Part shown: positions 1-7,448 of the stretch, piece by piece
Layout of the letters: every line of letters begins with the position of its first letter
Numbering within the stretch: the first letter of the stretch is position 1
Source of the DNA: Silicimonas sp.
Lineage (GTDB): Bacteria > Pseudomonadota > Alphaproteobacteria > Rhodobacterales > Rhodobacteraceae
Length of the DNA: 36,873 bases
Direction: 5' to 3'
Assembly (NCBI GenBank): GCA_022826205.1
Contig: JAJDVJ010000197.1
Coordinates: 1-36,873 of the forward strand
Program-made: the position numbers and the translations under genes
Notes under the pieces: model-generated
The model's input: the letters and a program-made list of their open reading frames with translations, nothing else
Database searches by the model: none
Told to the model about the DNA's origin: nothing

Positions 1-74
1 CTTGGCTCGGCATGCCCTGATCCTGCCGTCGCCAAAAAGGCCGCAGTCAGCGCAAGTCTGCGATATGCGTTCAT
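1..74 (-). CDS. N-terminus of an exported protein, cut by the window edge
   Basis: Reading the minus strand from an ATG at 74, the first 24 codons encode a typical Sec signal peptide. It has a short basic start (MNAYRR), a hydrophobic core (LALTAAFLATAG) and a likely signal peptidase I site after GHA, followed by EP. An AAGGA motif lies about 11 bases upstream of the ATG. A perfect TTGACA (139 to 134, minus strand) could be a -35 box, but the -10 at 17-base spacing (TACGCC) is poor. The rest of the protein lies outside the window, so only its export to the periplasm or beyond can be inferred. Confidence 0.6.
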   Translation of the reverse strand, partial: MNAYRRLALTAAFLATAGSGHAEP

Positions 75-148
75 CGTGGTGGGCGTCCTTCTGCCAACTT
101 GCTTTCGGGCGGCGTAAAGGGCGTTTCCGGAGTTGTCAAACTTTTGAC

Positions 149-177
149 TTGGAGTTCTGCGCAACGTGGCGTATAAG
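149..177 (+). promoter_or_regulatory. Candidate sigma70-type promoter of the small RNA
   Basis: TTGGAG at 149-154 and TATAAG at 172-177 are separated by 17 bases. Transcription would start near 184, just before two hairpins, the second with a T-tract. No coding start suits this promoter on the plus strand. The -35 box is imperfect. A second candidate, TTGACT at 144, is too far from the -10 (22 bases). Confidence 0.4.
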
Positions 178-183
178 CGGGGC

Positions 184-260
184 ACTGCTCGATAGGTTTC
201 TTGCCTGTATGAAACCTGCCTCAATAACTAAGCGCCCGCTTTGTGCGGGCGTTTTTTTTT
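184..260 (+). ncRNA. Candidate small RNA (about 77 nt) with intrinsic terminator
   Basis: Predicted from structure only. A promoter-like sequence ends at 177. Next comes a 7-bp hairpin, AGGTTTC (194-200) with GAAACCT (211-217), with a 10-base loop, then a single-stranded stretch containing GCCTCAATAAC. An intrinsic terminator follows. The plus-strand terminator must end a transcript that begins between the divergent exported-protein gene (start at 74) and position 230, and no convincing plus-strand ORF lies there. That makes a trans-acting small RNA the simplest reading. Targets and family are unknown. Alternatively this could be the 3' end of a longer antisense transcript from outside the window. 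Confidence 0.5.
233..260 (+). terminator. Intrinsic terminator
   Basis: A perfect 7-bp GC-rich stem, CGCCCGC (233-239) with GCGGGCG (245-251), has a 5-base loop and is followed directly by nine T residues (252-260). The T-tract orientation shows it works on plus-strand transcripts. It lies 31 bases beyond the 3' end of the convergent MFS gene. Confidence 0.85.
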
Positions 261-291
261 GCGCAATTCCTAAGGCGTCCTGGCGCCGCAG

Positions 292-1512
292 TCAGTTCGC
301 TGCCCGCCCAGGCGTTCGGCGCGCAAGCGTCAACCAGAGCAGGGCTCCTCCCGCCAGCGCCAGGAACGGAGCCATCGCAAAGTTCACGTAGGTCCAGCCT
401 TCCACCGGCGAACCGCCGGTGCAGTTCATCAGTCCACCGGACGAAAGCGACGCCAGCGTCACGCAGCCAAACACAATCGTGTCGTTCAGGCCCTGGACCC
501 GACCGCGCTCCTCGGGTGAGTGTGCGTTCGAAAGCATCGCGGTTGCACCGATGAAGCCGAAGTTCCAGCCGAACCCAAGGAGAATGAGCGCACCAAAGAA
601 GTTGCTGAGATCGGTTCCGTAAAGGGCAACGCATCCGGCCGCCGCCAAGATCGCAAGACCGATGGCAACAATCCGTTCCGCGCCAAAGCGTGCGATCAGG
701 TGCCCAGTGAAGAATGATGGTGCGAACATGGCCAGTACGTGAGCCGAGACAATGTCGGCAGCGTTGTTCTTGCTGAAGCCGCAGCCGACCACTGCGAGAG
801 GGGTGGACGTCATCACGAGATTCATCAGGGAATAGGAGACCATCGCGCAAATGATTGCCACCAGCACCTTGGGCGACTTCAGGAGTTCAAGGCGCGTCCT
901 GGCATTCTCGGAGATCTCGACGACTTTCGGCTTCGGAATGTCCAGAAGCAGGAAAAGGAACGCTCCGCTCACGTTGATCACGATAATGGTCAGAAACGTG
1001 CCAAGAAACGGGACGGCGGAGGCATCGGCAGTTACCTTGACCAGTTGCGGTCCGATCACCGCGCTCGCAAGTCCCGCCGCGATGACATAGCTGATCGCCT
1101 TTGGACGAAATGCCTCGGAAGAGGTGTCGGCCGCAGCGAATCGGAAGAAGCCTTGGGATGAAAGGTACATCCCGGCGAATGCAGAACCCATCAGGAACAG
1201 CACGAAGCTGCCCGTGGCAAGGCCCCAGGCCGACAGCGCCGCGCCGATGGCGCCACCCGTTGCTCCAATCACGAAGCCGAGCGTGCGTCCGTGCCGTTGC
1301 ATGATGCTCGACAGCGGTGTGGCCGCCAGCATCGATCCCAGAACGATCAGCGAGATGGGAAGAGTTGCCAGGCAGGCATTCGGCGCAAGCGACTGCCCGG
1401 CAAGAGCGGACACGATGAACATCATCGGCATCTGGGAGCCGAGATAGCCCTGTGCGATCACAAGGACCGTCAGGTTCCTTCGCGTCGTGGAAAGGACTGA
1501 AGTCTCCCGCAT
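292..1512 (-). CDS. MFS transporter
   Basis: A 406-residue protein made almost entirely of hydrophobic helices, consistent with the 12-segment major facilitator fold in the inner membrane. A motif-A-like loop (QRHGRTLGF) follows the second helix and a related loop (ARFGAERIV) occurs in the second half, as expected from the internal duplication of MFS proteins. The C-terminal tail is short and basic (ARRTPGRAAN). The substrate cannot be read from the sequence. It is transcribed divergently from the DNA glycosylase gene. The ATG at 1512 has only a weak, distant GGAG, but no better start precedes the first helix. Confidence 0.8.
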   Translation of the reverse strand: MRETSVLSTTRRNLTVLVIAQGYLGSQMPMMFIVSALAGQSLAPNACLATLPISLIVLGSMLAATPLSSIMQRHGRTLGFVIGATGGAIGAALSAWGLATGSFVLFLMGSAFAGMYLSSQGFFRFAAADTSSEAFRPKAISYVIAAGLASAVIGPQLVKVTADASAVPFLGTFLTIIVINVSGAFLFLLLDIPKPKVVEISENARTRLELLKSPKVLVAIICAMVSYSLMNLVMTSTPLAVVGCGFSKNNAADIVSAHVLAMFAPSFFTGHLIARFGAERIVAIGLAILAAAGCVALYGTDLSNFFGALILLGFGWNFGFIGATAMLSNAHSPEERGRVQGLNDTIVFGCVTLASLSSGGLMNCTGGSPVEGWTYVNFAMAPFLALAGGALLWLTLARRTPGRAAN

Positions 1513-1609
1513 TCAAGCCCGGTACTCCGTTCCATCGACGTCGGCAAGGTCGGGGCTTCCGTTTTGTCGTTCCTGCAACTACCGTCCGCGCGCCGTTCGG
1601 GAGGAAACC

Positions 1610-2248
1610 GTGTCAGAGACAATAGGCCGCATCATCGAGACTCCTGCCTGCGTTGCCGAAGGGGCCGAATACCTCTCAATGCGCGAGCCGCGATTTCGCA
1701 AGGCCTTGGACATCACCGGGCCACTGCCGCTGCGACGGCGCAAGGACGGATTCGCTCCGCTTCTTGACGCCATCGTCAGCCAGCAGGTTTCCGTGGCGGC
1801 GGCCGATGCGATCTGGGGGCGACTGAAGTCTGCCGGTCTGACCGGCCCGCGCAAGATAGTTGCAGCCAGCGACGACGAGCTCAGGGCATGCGGCCTGTCG
1901 CGACAGAAGATGCGCTACGCCCGTGAACTTGCAACGTCGGGCATCCGCTTCAGCCGGTTGCGGGAGACACCAACGGAAGAGGTCATCGAGACGCTTGTCC
2001 AAGTACCCGGCATAGGCCGTTGGACCGCCGAGATATATGCGATGTTCTCGTTGGGTCGTGCAGACGTATTTGCGCCCGGAGACCTTGCGCTTCAGGAAGC
2101 GGCGCGCATCCTGTTCGAGAAACCGGAAAGGCCCACGGAACGTGAATTGCGGCAGATGGCGGAGGCATGGTCGCCTTGGCGAGGTGTCGCCGCGCGGCTG
2201 CTCTGGGCCTATTACCGAACAGCGAAGCAGCGCGAGGGAATTCGATGA
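1610..2248 (+). CDS. DNA-3-methyladenine glycosylase II-type (HhH-GPD)
   Basis: A 212-residue member of the HhH-GPD base-excision repair superfamily, closest in style to AlkA-type 3-methyladenine glycosylases, which remove alkylated purines. The helix-hairpin-helix (VPGIG, residues 132-136) is followed by a Gly/Asp segment (FAPGD) whose Asp158 matches the catalytic aspartate. IVSQQVS (55-61) is the usual N-terminal signature. The four Cys of a MutY/Nth iron-sulfur cluster are absent. The GTG start at 1610 is chosen because GGAGG (1600-1604) lies 5 bases upstream; an in-frame ATG at 1487 would add an unrelated 41-residue extension. The stop overlaps the start of the next gene (ATGA), so the two are probably co-translated. 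Confidence 0.85.
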   Translation: MSETIGRIIETPACVAEGAEYLSMREPRFRKALDITGPLPLRRRKDGFAPLLDAIVSQQVSVAAADAIWGRLKSAGLTGPRKIVAASDDELRACGLSRQKMRYARELATSGIRFSRLRETPTEEVIETLVQVPGIGRWTAEIYAMFSLGRADVFAPGDLALQEAARILFEKPERPTERELRQMAEAWSPWRGVAARLLWAYYRTAKQREGIR

Positions 2249-2919
2249 GCGAGTTGAATTGCAAACGCAAGGGCAGTGCCTCCGGCAAGGACAGCTCGCT
2301 CGTGCTGTTCCTTCACGGATACGGGGCGGACGGTGCGGACCTGCTCGGTATCGGCGAGCATGTTGCGCCTGTGCTTCCCGACACCGTCTTCGTGGCCGTC
2401 GATGCGCCGACGCCATCGTTGGCAAACCCTATGGGTTTCCAGTGGTTTCCCATCCCGTGGCTCGACGGTTCGACTGAAGCTGCGATGGTTGAAGAGCTTG
2501 TTCGTTCCGCAAAACTGCTTGATGCATTCATTGACAAGCTCGTGGCGGACGAAGGCCTCGATCCCGGTCGCTTGCTGCTCTTCGGATTCAGCCAAGGCAC
2601 AATGATGAGCCTGCATGTTGCCCCAAGGCGGGTCGATCCCGTAGCCGGGATCGTGGGGTTCTCCGGCCGGTTGATGTTTCCGGGCTGCATTGCCGACGAA
2701 GCAAAATCTCGGCCGCCGACATTGCTTGTTCACGGAGACGCCGACGAAATGGTTCCCTTTTCCGAGCTTGGAGCGGCGACGGAAGCGCTGCAAGCCGCGG
2801 GCTTCGAGGTTTCAAGTCACGTGATGGAGGGAACGGGGCACGGCATTTCGCCCGATGGCCTCTCGGTGGCGCTGACATTCATTCGAACGCGGATCGGACT
2901 CGAATCGGCCGAAACCTGA
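2245..2919 (+). CDS. Alpha/beta-hydrolase (phospholipase/carboxylesterase family)
   Basis: A 224-residue serine esterase of the YpfH/carboxylesterase type. Residues 22-27 (FLHGYG) form the oxyanion region, GFSQG carries the nucleophile Ser117, the HGDADEMVP segment holds the acid residue (Asp165 or Asp167) and GTGHG carries His199. There is no signal peptide, so the enzyme should be cytoplasmic and act on short acyl esters or lysophospholipids; the actual substrate is unknown. The start at 2245 overlaps the glycosylase stop by four bases, indicating a two-gene operon. The length is normal for the family. Confidence 0.85.
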   Translation: MSELNCKRKGSASGKDSSLVLFLHGYGADGADLLGIGEHVAPVLPDTVFVAVDAPTPSLANPMGFQWFPIPWLDGSTEAAMVEELVRSAKLLDAFIDKLVADEGLDPGRLLLFGFSQGTMMSLHVAPRRVDPVAGIVGFSGRLMFPGCIADEAKSRPPTLLVHGDADEMVPFSELGAATEALQAAGFEVSSHVMEGTGHGISPDGLSVALTFIRTRIGLESAET

Positions 2920-3004
2920 CGATTCGGGCTTGTGGGCAAGTCTGTGGAAAACTTGTCGCGTTCCTGTCACATGCCCATGCGACATTACCCAACATTCATG
3001 GGGC

Positions 3005-3032
3005 TTGCCTCGCGGGCACCGCCATATATAGT
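3005..3032 (+). promoter_or_regulatory. Candidate promoter of the HNH gene
   Basis: TTGCCT (3005-3010) and TATAGT (3027-3032) with a 16-base spacer place the transcription start near 3039. This supports the ATG at 3097 as translation start rather than an in-frame ATG at 2932, which lies upstream of this promoter. Confidence 0.4.
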
Positions 3033-3096
3033 CGCCCGGAAATCGAGCCGCTTGTGGAAGGGACGTGCGTGGCGGCGGTATGCGGATGGAACGGCT

Positions 3097-3681
3097 ATGA
3101 GTGTAAGTTTCAGAACAAGTTTTGTGCGAGAGCCGAAAGGCCTCAGGCATCATCCTGCATTGGTGTTGAACGCCGACTACAGGCCGTTGAGCTACTTTCC
3201 GTTGTCCCTGTGGCCTTGGCAGGAAGCGGTCAAGGCCGTGTGGCTGCAACGGGTGGACGTCCTTGCACGATATGAAGAGGTTGTCCGCAGTCCGTCCACG
3301 GAAATCCACATTCCGTCCGTGGTCGTCCTGAAGGACTATGTTCACCCGCAGAAGCGGGTGGCCTTCACACGGTTCAACCTGTTTCTTCGCGACGAGTTCC
3401 GGTGCCAGTACTGCGGCGCGCGGGGAGAGTTGACTTTCGACCATGTCGTTCCCCGGTCTCGTGGCGGCACGACGAGCTGGGAGAACGTGGTTGCGGCCTG
3501 TGCGAAATGCAACCTTCGCAAAGGCGCGAGCTCGCTCGCCCAAGCGGGCATGTCGCTGCGTCGTACACCGCAGCGGCCCGACGCAGTCAAGCTCCGGAAC
3601 CAAGGCAGGAAATTCCCGCCAAATCACCTGCACGAGACCTGGTTCGATTTTCTGTACTGGGACGCCGAACTGGAGGCGTGA
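3097..3681 (+). CDS. HNH endonuclease family protein
   Basis: A 194-residue protein with a compact zinc-type HNH domain in its middle: CxxC (Cys103, Cys106), the catalytic-type Asp115-His116 in TFDHVVPR, Asn130, and a second CxxC-N (Cys135, Cys138, Asn139). The N-terminal half (VLNADYRPLSYFPLSLWPW) and C-terminal tail (FPPNHLHETWFDFLYWDAELEA region) are, from memory, strongly conserved in Rhodobacterales and other Alphaproteobacteria. That suggests a housekeeping nucleic-acid nuclease rather than a mobile-element enzyme. Its substrate is not known to me. A weak GGA sits 6 bases before the ATG. A six-codon ORF (MRMERL, from 3080) overlaps the start codon, which might give translational coupling. 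Confidence 0.85.
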   Translation: MSVSFRTSFVREPKGLRHHPALVLNADYRPLSYFPLSLWPWQEAVKAVWLQRVDVLARYEEVVRSPSTEIHIPSVVVLKDYVHPQKRVAFTRFNLFLRDEFRCQYCGARGELTFDHVVPRSRGGTTSWENVVAACAKCNLRKGASSLAQAGMSLRRTPQRPDAVKLRNQGRKFPPNHLHETWFDFLYWDAELEA

Positions 3682-3837
3682 TCCGAAATTGGCGACCGAG
3701 CGGGGTGCATCAACTTCTTCGCTCGGCCCGCTCGCTCATGCGACGTCGGCGTCAATCCGAAGGCTTGCCACGACGAGGTCGACCTGGCGCGAGCTTGCCC
3801 GACGCAACGCGAGTCTCGAATGCCATGCTCCTGTGCA

Positions 3838-4806
3838 CTACCCGTCGCGGAGGTCGTCCAAATGAACCGCCAGGCCTGACAACGCTGCAAAGTCGTCGTC
3901 GACAACGCAGACCGGGAACTGCTCCATGAACCGGGAGAACCGACCCTTGTTGCGGAAGCTCTCCACAAATCCTGCGTCCCGAAAATAGGGAGCGACGGCG
4001 CGGGCAACGCCTCCGACAAGATAGATCCCGCTGAATGGCAGGTGAATCAAGGCCAGGTCCCCGCAGACCGATCCCATGACCCGGACAAATGTCTCGATGG
4101 TTTTTTTGGCAATGCCGTCACCGTCCTTGATGTCTTTCAGGACTTCTGAGGCAGTCCGCGTCACGCTTTCGCCTTGCCTGGACGCGTGCCAGGCGTGGAT
4201 ATTCTCGATGCCTCGGCCTGAAAGCACATCCTCCACGGAGGCAAACCCGGCGGACGCTGCAACGAATTCTGCAAGCTCCAGGTCCTCGGAATTGCCGGCC
4301 GGCAGAAGGACATGGCCACACTCGGAAGGCGTCACCATCAAGGCAGGGCCGTTCGGGATGGCAAGCGCGGAGTTGAAACCGGTGCCGATTCCGATCACAA
4401 GCCTGCGGGAGCCAGTCTCTTTGGGCTCGACAGCAATGACGGGCGCAAGGTGACTGTGCGGCATCGCGTGAAGTGCGTGAGCCTGGGCTTGCAAGTCGTT
4501 GAGCACGGACACGGTTTGAGCACCGGTGACATCCGCGAGAGCCTCGCACTCGACCGTCCAGTCCAGATTGGTCAGAGTGCCGCGTCCGTCATGGACGGGT
4601 CCCGCAATCGCGACGGCAACGGCGTCGCAAGCGAGGTCAACATCGTCTTCGAACCGCAGAAGGACGGATTCAAGGCTATCGAATTCGGAGTTCCGGAATT
4701 TCCGAACGGACTTTTCCAGGAGCGTGCGCCGTTCGGCAAGGGCCACACGCGTGTTCGTTCCGCCGACATCGGCAACGAGCGAAACCTTGTCTCTGTGGTC
4801 CGGCAT
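3838..4806 (-). CDS. glk: Glucokinase (Glk family)
   Basis: A 322-residue ATP-dependent glucokinase that converts glucose to glucose-6-phosphate in the cytoplasm. The N-terminal phosphate-binding motif DVGGTNTR (13-20), the sugar-binding segment around LNDLQAQAHAL, the GIGTGFNSAL loop, the SECGH segment and the C-terminal LVGGVA motif are all those of bacterial Glk rather than the ROK family. The ATG at 4806 is preferred because AGGA lies 9 bases upstream; a GTG at 4827 would add seven residues. It follows the LacI-type regulator gene by 29 bases on the same strand. It supplies the last step of the neighbouring system by phosphorylating the glucose released by the alpha-glucosidase. Confidence 0.92.
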   Translation of the reverse strand: MPDHRDKVSLVADVGGTNTRVALAERRTLLEKSVRKFRNSEFDSLESVLLRFEDDVDLACDAVAVAIAGPVHDGRGTLTNLDWTVECEALADVTGAQTVSVLNDLQAQAHALHAMPHSHLAPVIAVEPKETGSRRLVIGIGTGFNSALAIPNGPALMVTPSECGHVLLPAGNSEDLELAEFVAASAGFASVEDVLSGRGIENIHAWHASRQGESVTRTASEVLKDIKDGDGIAKKTIETFVRVMGSVCGDLALIHLPFSGIYLVGGVARAVAPYFRDAGFVESFRNKGRFSRFMEQFPVCVVDDDFAALSGLAVHLDDLRDG

Positions 4807-4835
4807 GGCCAACAGTCCTGATTGCACCGGTGGAC

Positions 4836-5924
4836 CTAAGTCAATGATTGCGGGCGGCGCAAGGCTTCGGCGCGGTCACGGTCAAGCAAGTGACGCATTG
4901 CCGGTGCCGGGCCCGTCGATTGTCCTACCGTGAGGTCCGCCTCGAGAAGAACATGTCGACGCCCGTCCTGTGCGCCGCGGATCGCGTCGAGAAGGATATC
5001 GGCGCAGAGACGCCCAGCTTCCCGGACCGAGGATCGTGTGGCGGTGAAGATCGGAACGTCTCCTTCGTTCCGGAAATAGGACAGGTCATCGTCATGGATC
5101 ACGACGGACACCTCATCTCCGAGGCCTATGCCGAGATCATGGAGCGCTCGGCGTGCGCCCATCGCTGGGATGATCGACGATATCAGGATCGCCGTCGGCG
5201 GTTTGCGAGAAGCAAGCATCTGCATGGTTGTTGCGAAGCCGTAGTTTTCGGTCATCTCGCCATTGAAGACCAGTTCCGGATCTCCGGCAATGCCATGTGC
5301 CGCAAGCGCGTCACCGTAGCCGTTCAGTCTGCGGGTGGCAAAGTCCATTCCGTCGAGGCCGTTGATCAGGCCGATCCTGCGGTGCCCGAGGTCAAGCAGG
5401 AATTCCGTCGCGCGCGAGAACGCGCGTCGGTTGTTGACATCGACCCAGTTGTATTCGCCGGGTACCCTGCTTGACCGTCCGTGCACGACGAAGGGCAGGC
5501 CGAGTTCGCCGAGAAGGCGGATACGGGGGTCTTCTACCTTGGGACCATGGATCACGACGCCATCGACCACGCCTCGCGTGGCGAGATCCCTGTAGGCTTC
5601 CTCCTCGTCTTCGTCCCGCACGACGGAGAGCGCAAGGTCGTAACCGGACTTGGAATACTGCTCGCCCGCGCCCGCGATGAAATCCGAGAAAATCGGGTTC
5701 ACCATTTCATGCTCCTTCGACAGGGGCAGGATGTGGCCGATCGTCATGGCACGGCCCGTTGCCAGGCGTGCCGCTCGGGAATTCGGGGTGTAGCCGAGCC
5801 GTTCCGCGGACTCCAGGACCTTCCGCCGGGTTCTCTCGCTAACTTCAGGATACCCGTTCAGCGCACGGCTGACTGTCGTGGGCGAAAGCCCGATGCGGTG
5901 TGAGAATTCCTTCAGGTTCATCAT
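4836..5924 (-). CDS. aglR: LacI-family regulator of the alpha-glucoside operon
   Basis: A 362-residue LacI/GalR-type repressor. The N-terminal helix-turn-helix (LKEFSHRIGLSPTTVSRALN, residues 4-23) and the hinge helix region (NSRAARLATGRA) are followed by a periplasmic-binding-protein-like sensor domain. Its divergent position next to the transport operon, and operator-like palindromes in the shared promoter region, make it the likely sensor of an alpha-glucoside or its product and the repressor of the operon. The name is by analogy with aglR of Sinorhizobium. ATGs at 5924 and 5921 are both possible; neither has a clear Shine-Dalgarno sequence. An imperfect operator copy just upstream of the start suggests autoregulation. 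Confidence 0.88.
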   Translation of the reverse strand: MMNLKEFSHRIGLSPTTVSRALNGYPEVSERTRRKVLESAERLGYTPNSRAARLATGRAMTIGHILPLSKEHEMVNPIFSDFIAGAGEQYSKSGYDLALSVVRDEDEEEAYRDLATRGVVDGVVIHGPKVEDPRIRLLGELGLPFVVHGRSSRVPGEYNWVDVNNRRAFSRATEFLLDLGHRRIGLINGLDGMDFATRRLNGYGDALAAHGIAGDPELVFNGEMTENYGFATTMQMLASRKPPTAILISSIIPAMGARRALHDLGIGLGDEVSVVIHDDDLSYFRNEGDVPIFTATRSSVREAGRLCADILLDAIRGAQDGRRHVLLEADLTVGQSTGPAPAMRHLLDRDRAEALRRPQSLT

Positions 5925-5925
5925 T

Positions 5926-5937
5926 CAAAGCGATTTC
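5926..5937. promoter_or_regulatory. Secondary LacI-type operator-like site
   Basis: CAAAGCGATTTC is an imperfect copy of the perfect palindrome at 6040-6051. The 16-base surroundings agree at about 13 positions. It lies between the predicted aglR transcription start and the aglR start codon, where a bound repressor would block its own gene. Confidence 0.45.
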
Positions 5938-5949
5938 AAGTTTTGCGAG

Positions 5950-5977
5950 AGCATACGAGATGGGAGTGAATTGTCAA
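5950..5977 (-). promoter_or_regulatory. Candidate promoter of the aglR-glk transcript
   Basis: On the minus strand TTGACA (5977 to 5972) and TATGCT (5955 to 5950) are separated by 16 bases. The transcription start would be near 5943, just before the imperfect operator copy at 5926-5937. Confidence 0.5.
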
Positions 5978-6002
5978 AGCCAAAGATTTGTCAAGATTCA
6001 CG

Positions 6003-6031
6003 TTGACATGAGGAGAAAGTTCGGGGATGTT
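6003..6031 (+). promoter_or_regulatory. Candidate promoter of the agl transport operon
   Basis: A perfect TTGACA (6003-6008) is followed at 17 bases by a weak -10, GATGTT (6026-6031). It forms an inverted pair with a TGTCAA at 5989-5994. The predicted start near 6038 sits at the edge of the perfect operator palindrome, consistent with repression by the LacI-type regulator. Confidence 0.45.
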
Positions 6032-6039
6032 GTGTTATC

Positions 6040-6051
6040 CAAAGCGCTTTG
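6040..6051. promoter_or_regulatory. LacI-type operator palindrome
   Basis: CAAAGCGCTTTG is a perfect 12-base palindrome with the central CG step typical of LacI/GalR-family operators. It lies 59 bases before the aglE start codon and overlaps the expected transcription start, so binding there would block transcription of the operon. Confidence 0.7.
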
Positions 6052-6110
6052 AGAAACTCATCGCGACAACCATCGAATGGGCCTTCGGGTTCGGATAAAG
6101 GGAGAGCTTC

Positions 6111-7379
6111 ATGAACAGATCACTAATTGCCAGCGCGGCCGTGACGGCACTGGCCACGGGCAGCGCAGGTGCCGAACAGCTGACCGTCTTTGGTCCTTGG
6201 CTTGGCCCGGACCAGGAAAATGTCGAGGCGGTGTTGGATGACTTTGCCGCGAAGTCCGGCCACGACGTGAGCTATGTCGGTTCCGACAGTTTCGAGCAGC
6301 AGATTCTCGTGGACGCGGAGGCAGGCTCGGCGCCGAACATAGCGGTCTTTCCGCAACCGGGACTTGCCGCCGACATGGCGAGCCGCGGATTCCTGACGCC
6401 CCTCGACGGCGGTGTCGGCGACTGGGTGCGGGAAAATTACGCTGCAGGGCAGTCCTGGGTCGACCTCGGCACCTACGCCGACGAGAACGGCAACGGCCAG
6501 CTCTTCGGCTTCTTCTACAAGGTCGATGTGAAGTCACTCGTCTGGTACATCCCCGAAAACTTCGAGGATGCCGGCTACGAAGTGCCGGAGACCATGGAGG
6601 ACCTGAAGGCGCTGTCCGACATGATCGTCGCCGACGGAGAAACGCCTTGGTGCATCGGTCTCGGCTCGGGTGGCGCGACGGGCTGGCCTGCAACGGACTG
6701 GGTCGAGGACATGATGCTGCGTACGCAGCCCCCGTCTGTCTACGACCAATGGGTCACGAACGAGATTTCCTTCACTGACGATGCCGTCGTTGGCGCAATC
6801 GAGGAGTTTGGCGCCTTTTCCCGCAATGACGACTATGTCGCGGGAGGCGCCGCTGCCGTCGCCTCGACTGATTTCCGTGACAGCCCCAAGGGAATGTTTG
6901 ACAGCCCACCCCAGTGCTACATGCATCGCCAGGCCTCGTTCATTCCGGCCTTCTTCCCGGACGGCACCGTGGTTGGCGAGGATGTCGATTTCTTCTACTT
7001 TCCGGCCTACGCGGGCAGGGATCTCGGCAAGCCGGTACTTGGCGCGGGAACGGTCTGGGCCATCACCAACGAAAACCAGGCTGCGCATGACCTGATCGAG
7101 TATCTCAAGGATCCGGCAGCGCACGAAATCTGGATGGCGCGCAAGGGCTTTCTCACTCCGCACAAGGGCGTGAACCCGGACGCGTTCGGTGATGCGACGC
7201 TCAGGAAGATGAACGAGATCCTCCTGAACGCCACCACCTTCCGGTTCGACGGCTCCGACCTGATGCCCGGTGGCGTCGGCGCCGGCTCGTTCTGGACCGG
7301 GATGGTCGACTATTCGGGAGGCAAGAGCGCCGCCGATGTCGCCCAGGAAATCCAGGACAGCTGGGACGTGTTGAAGTAG
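6111..7379 (+). CDS. aglE: Alpha-glucoside ABC transporter, substrate-binding protein
   Basis: A 422-residue periplasmic binding protein of the carbohydrate ABC family (cluster B). A Sec signal peptide (MNRSLIASAAVTALATGSAGA) is followed by the mature start EQLTVFGPW. Its position at the head of an operon with two permeases, a GH13 alpha-glucosidase and an ATPase identifies it as AglE, which captures sucrose, maltose, trehalose or similar alpha-glucosides. GGGAGAG lies about 7 bases before the ATG. It is a little shorter than the roughly 450 residues I expect for the family. A long hairpin follows the stop and probably protects this highly expressed first cistron. Confidence 0.9.
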   Translation: MNRSLIASAAVTALATGSAGAEQLTVFGPWLGPDQENVEAVLDDFAAKSGHDVSYVGSDSFEQQILVDAEAGSAPNIAVFPQPGLAADMASRGFLTPLDGGVGDWVRENYAAGQSWVDLGTYADENGNGQLFGFFYKVDVKSLVWYIPENFEDAGYEVPETMEDLKALSDMIVADGETPWCIGLGSGGATGWPATDWVEDMMLRTQPPSVYDQWVTNEISFTDDAVVGAIEEFGAFSRNDDYVAGGAAAVASTDFRDSPKGMFDSPPQCYMHRQASFIPAFFPDGTVVGEDVDFFYFPAYAGRDLGKPVLGAGTVWAITNENQAAHDLIEYLKDPAAHEIWMARKGFLTPHKGVNPDAFGDATLRKMNEILLNATTFRFDGSDLMPGGVGAGSFWTGMVDYSGGKSAADVAQEIQDSWDVLK

Positions 7380-7388
7380 TCATGCAAC

Positions 7389-7414
7389 GACGGGGCCCGG
7401 CTGCGGGCCCCGTC
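7389..7414 (+). terminator. Intercistronic hairpin between aglE and aglF (mRNA-stabilising type)
   Basis: A perfect 11-bp stem, GACGGGGCCCG (7389-7399) with CGGGCCCCGTC (7404-7414), has a four-base loop and begins 10 bases after the aglE stop. There is no T-tract behind it, so it is unlikely to terminate fully. Such hairpins after binding-protein genes are known to protect the upstream message from 3' exonucleases and so raise binding-protein levels relative to the permeases. That role here is inferred. Confidence 0.7.
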
Positions 7415-7448
7415 AATTTCATTCGGCCTGACGCGGGGAGGGCGCTCC

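Noticed and set aside
2-391. A 129-codon plus-strand frame at the window start
   Set aside because: It runs through an intrinsic terminator and into the MFS gene on the other strand, its protein has no family resemblance, and the minus strand encodes a good signal peptide at 74 to 1.
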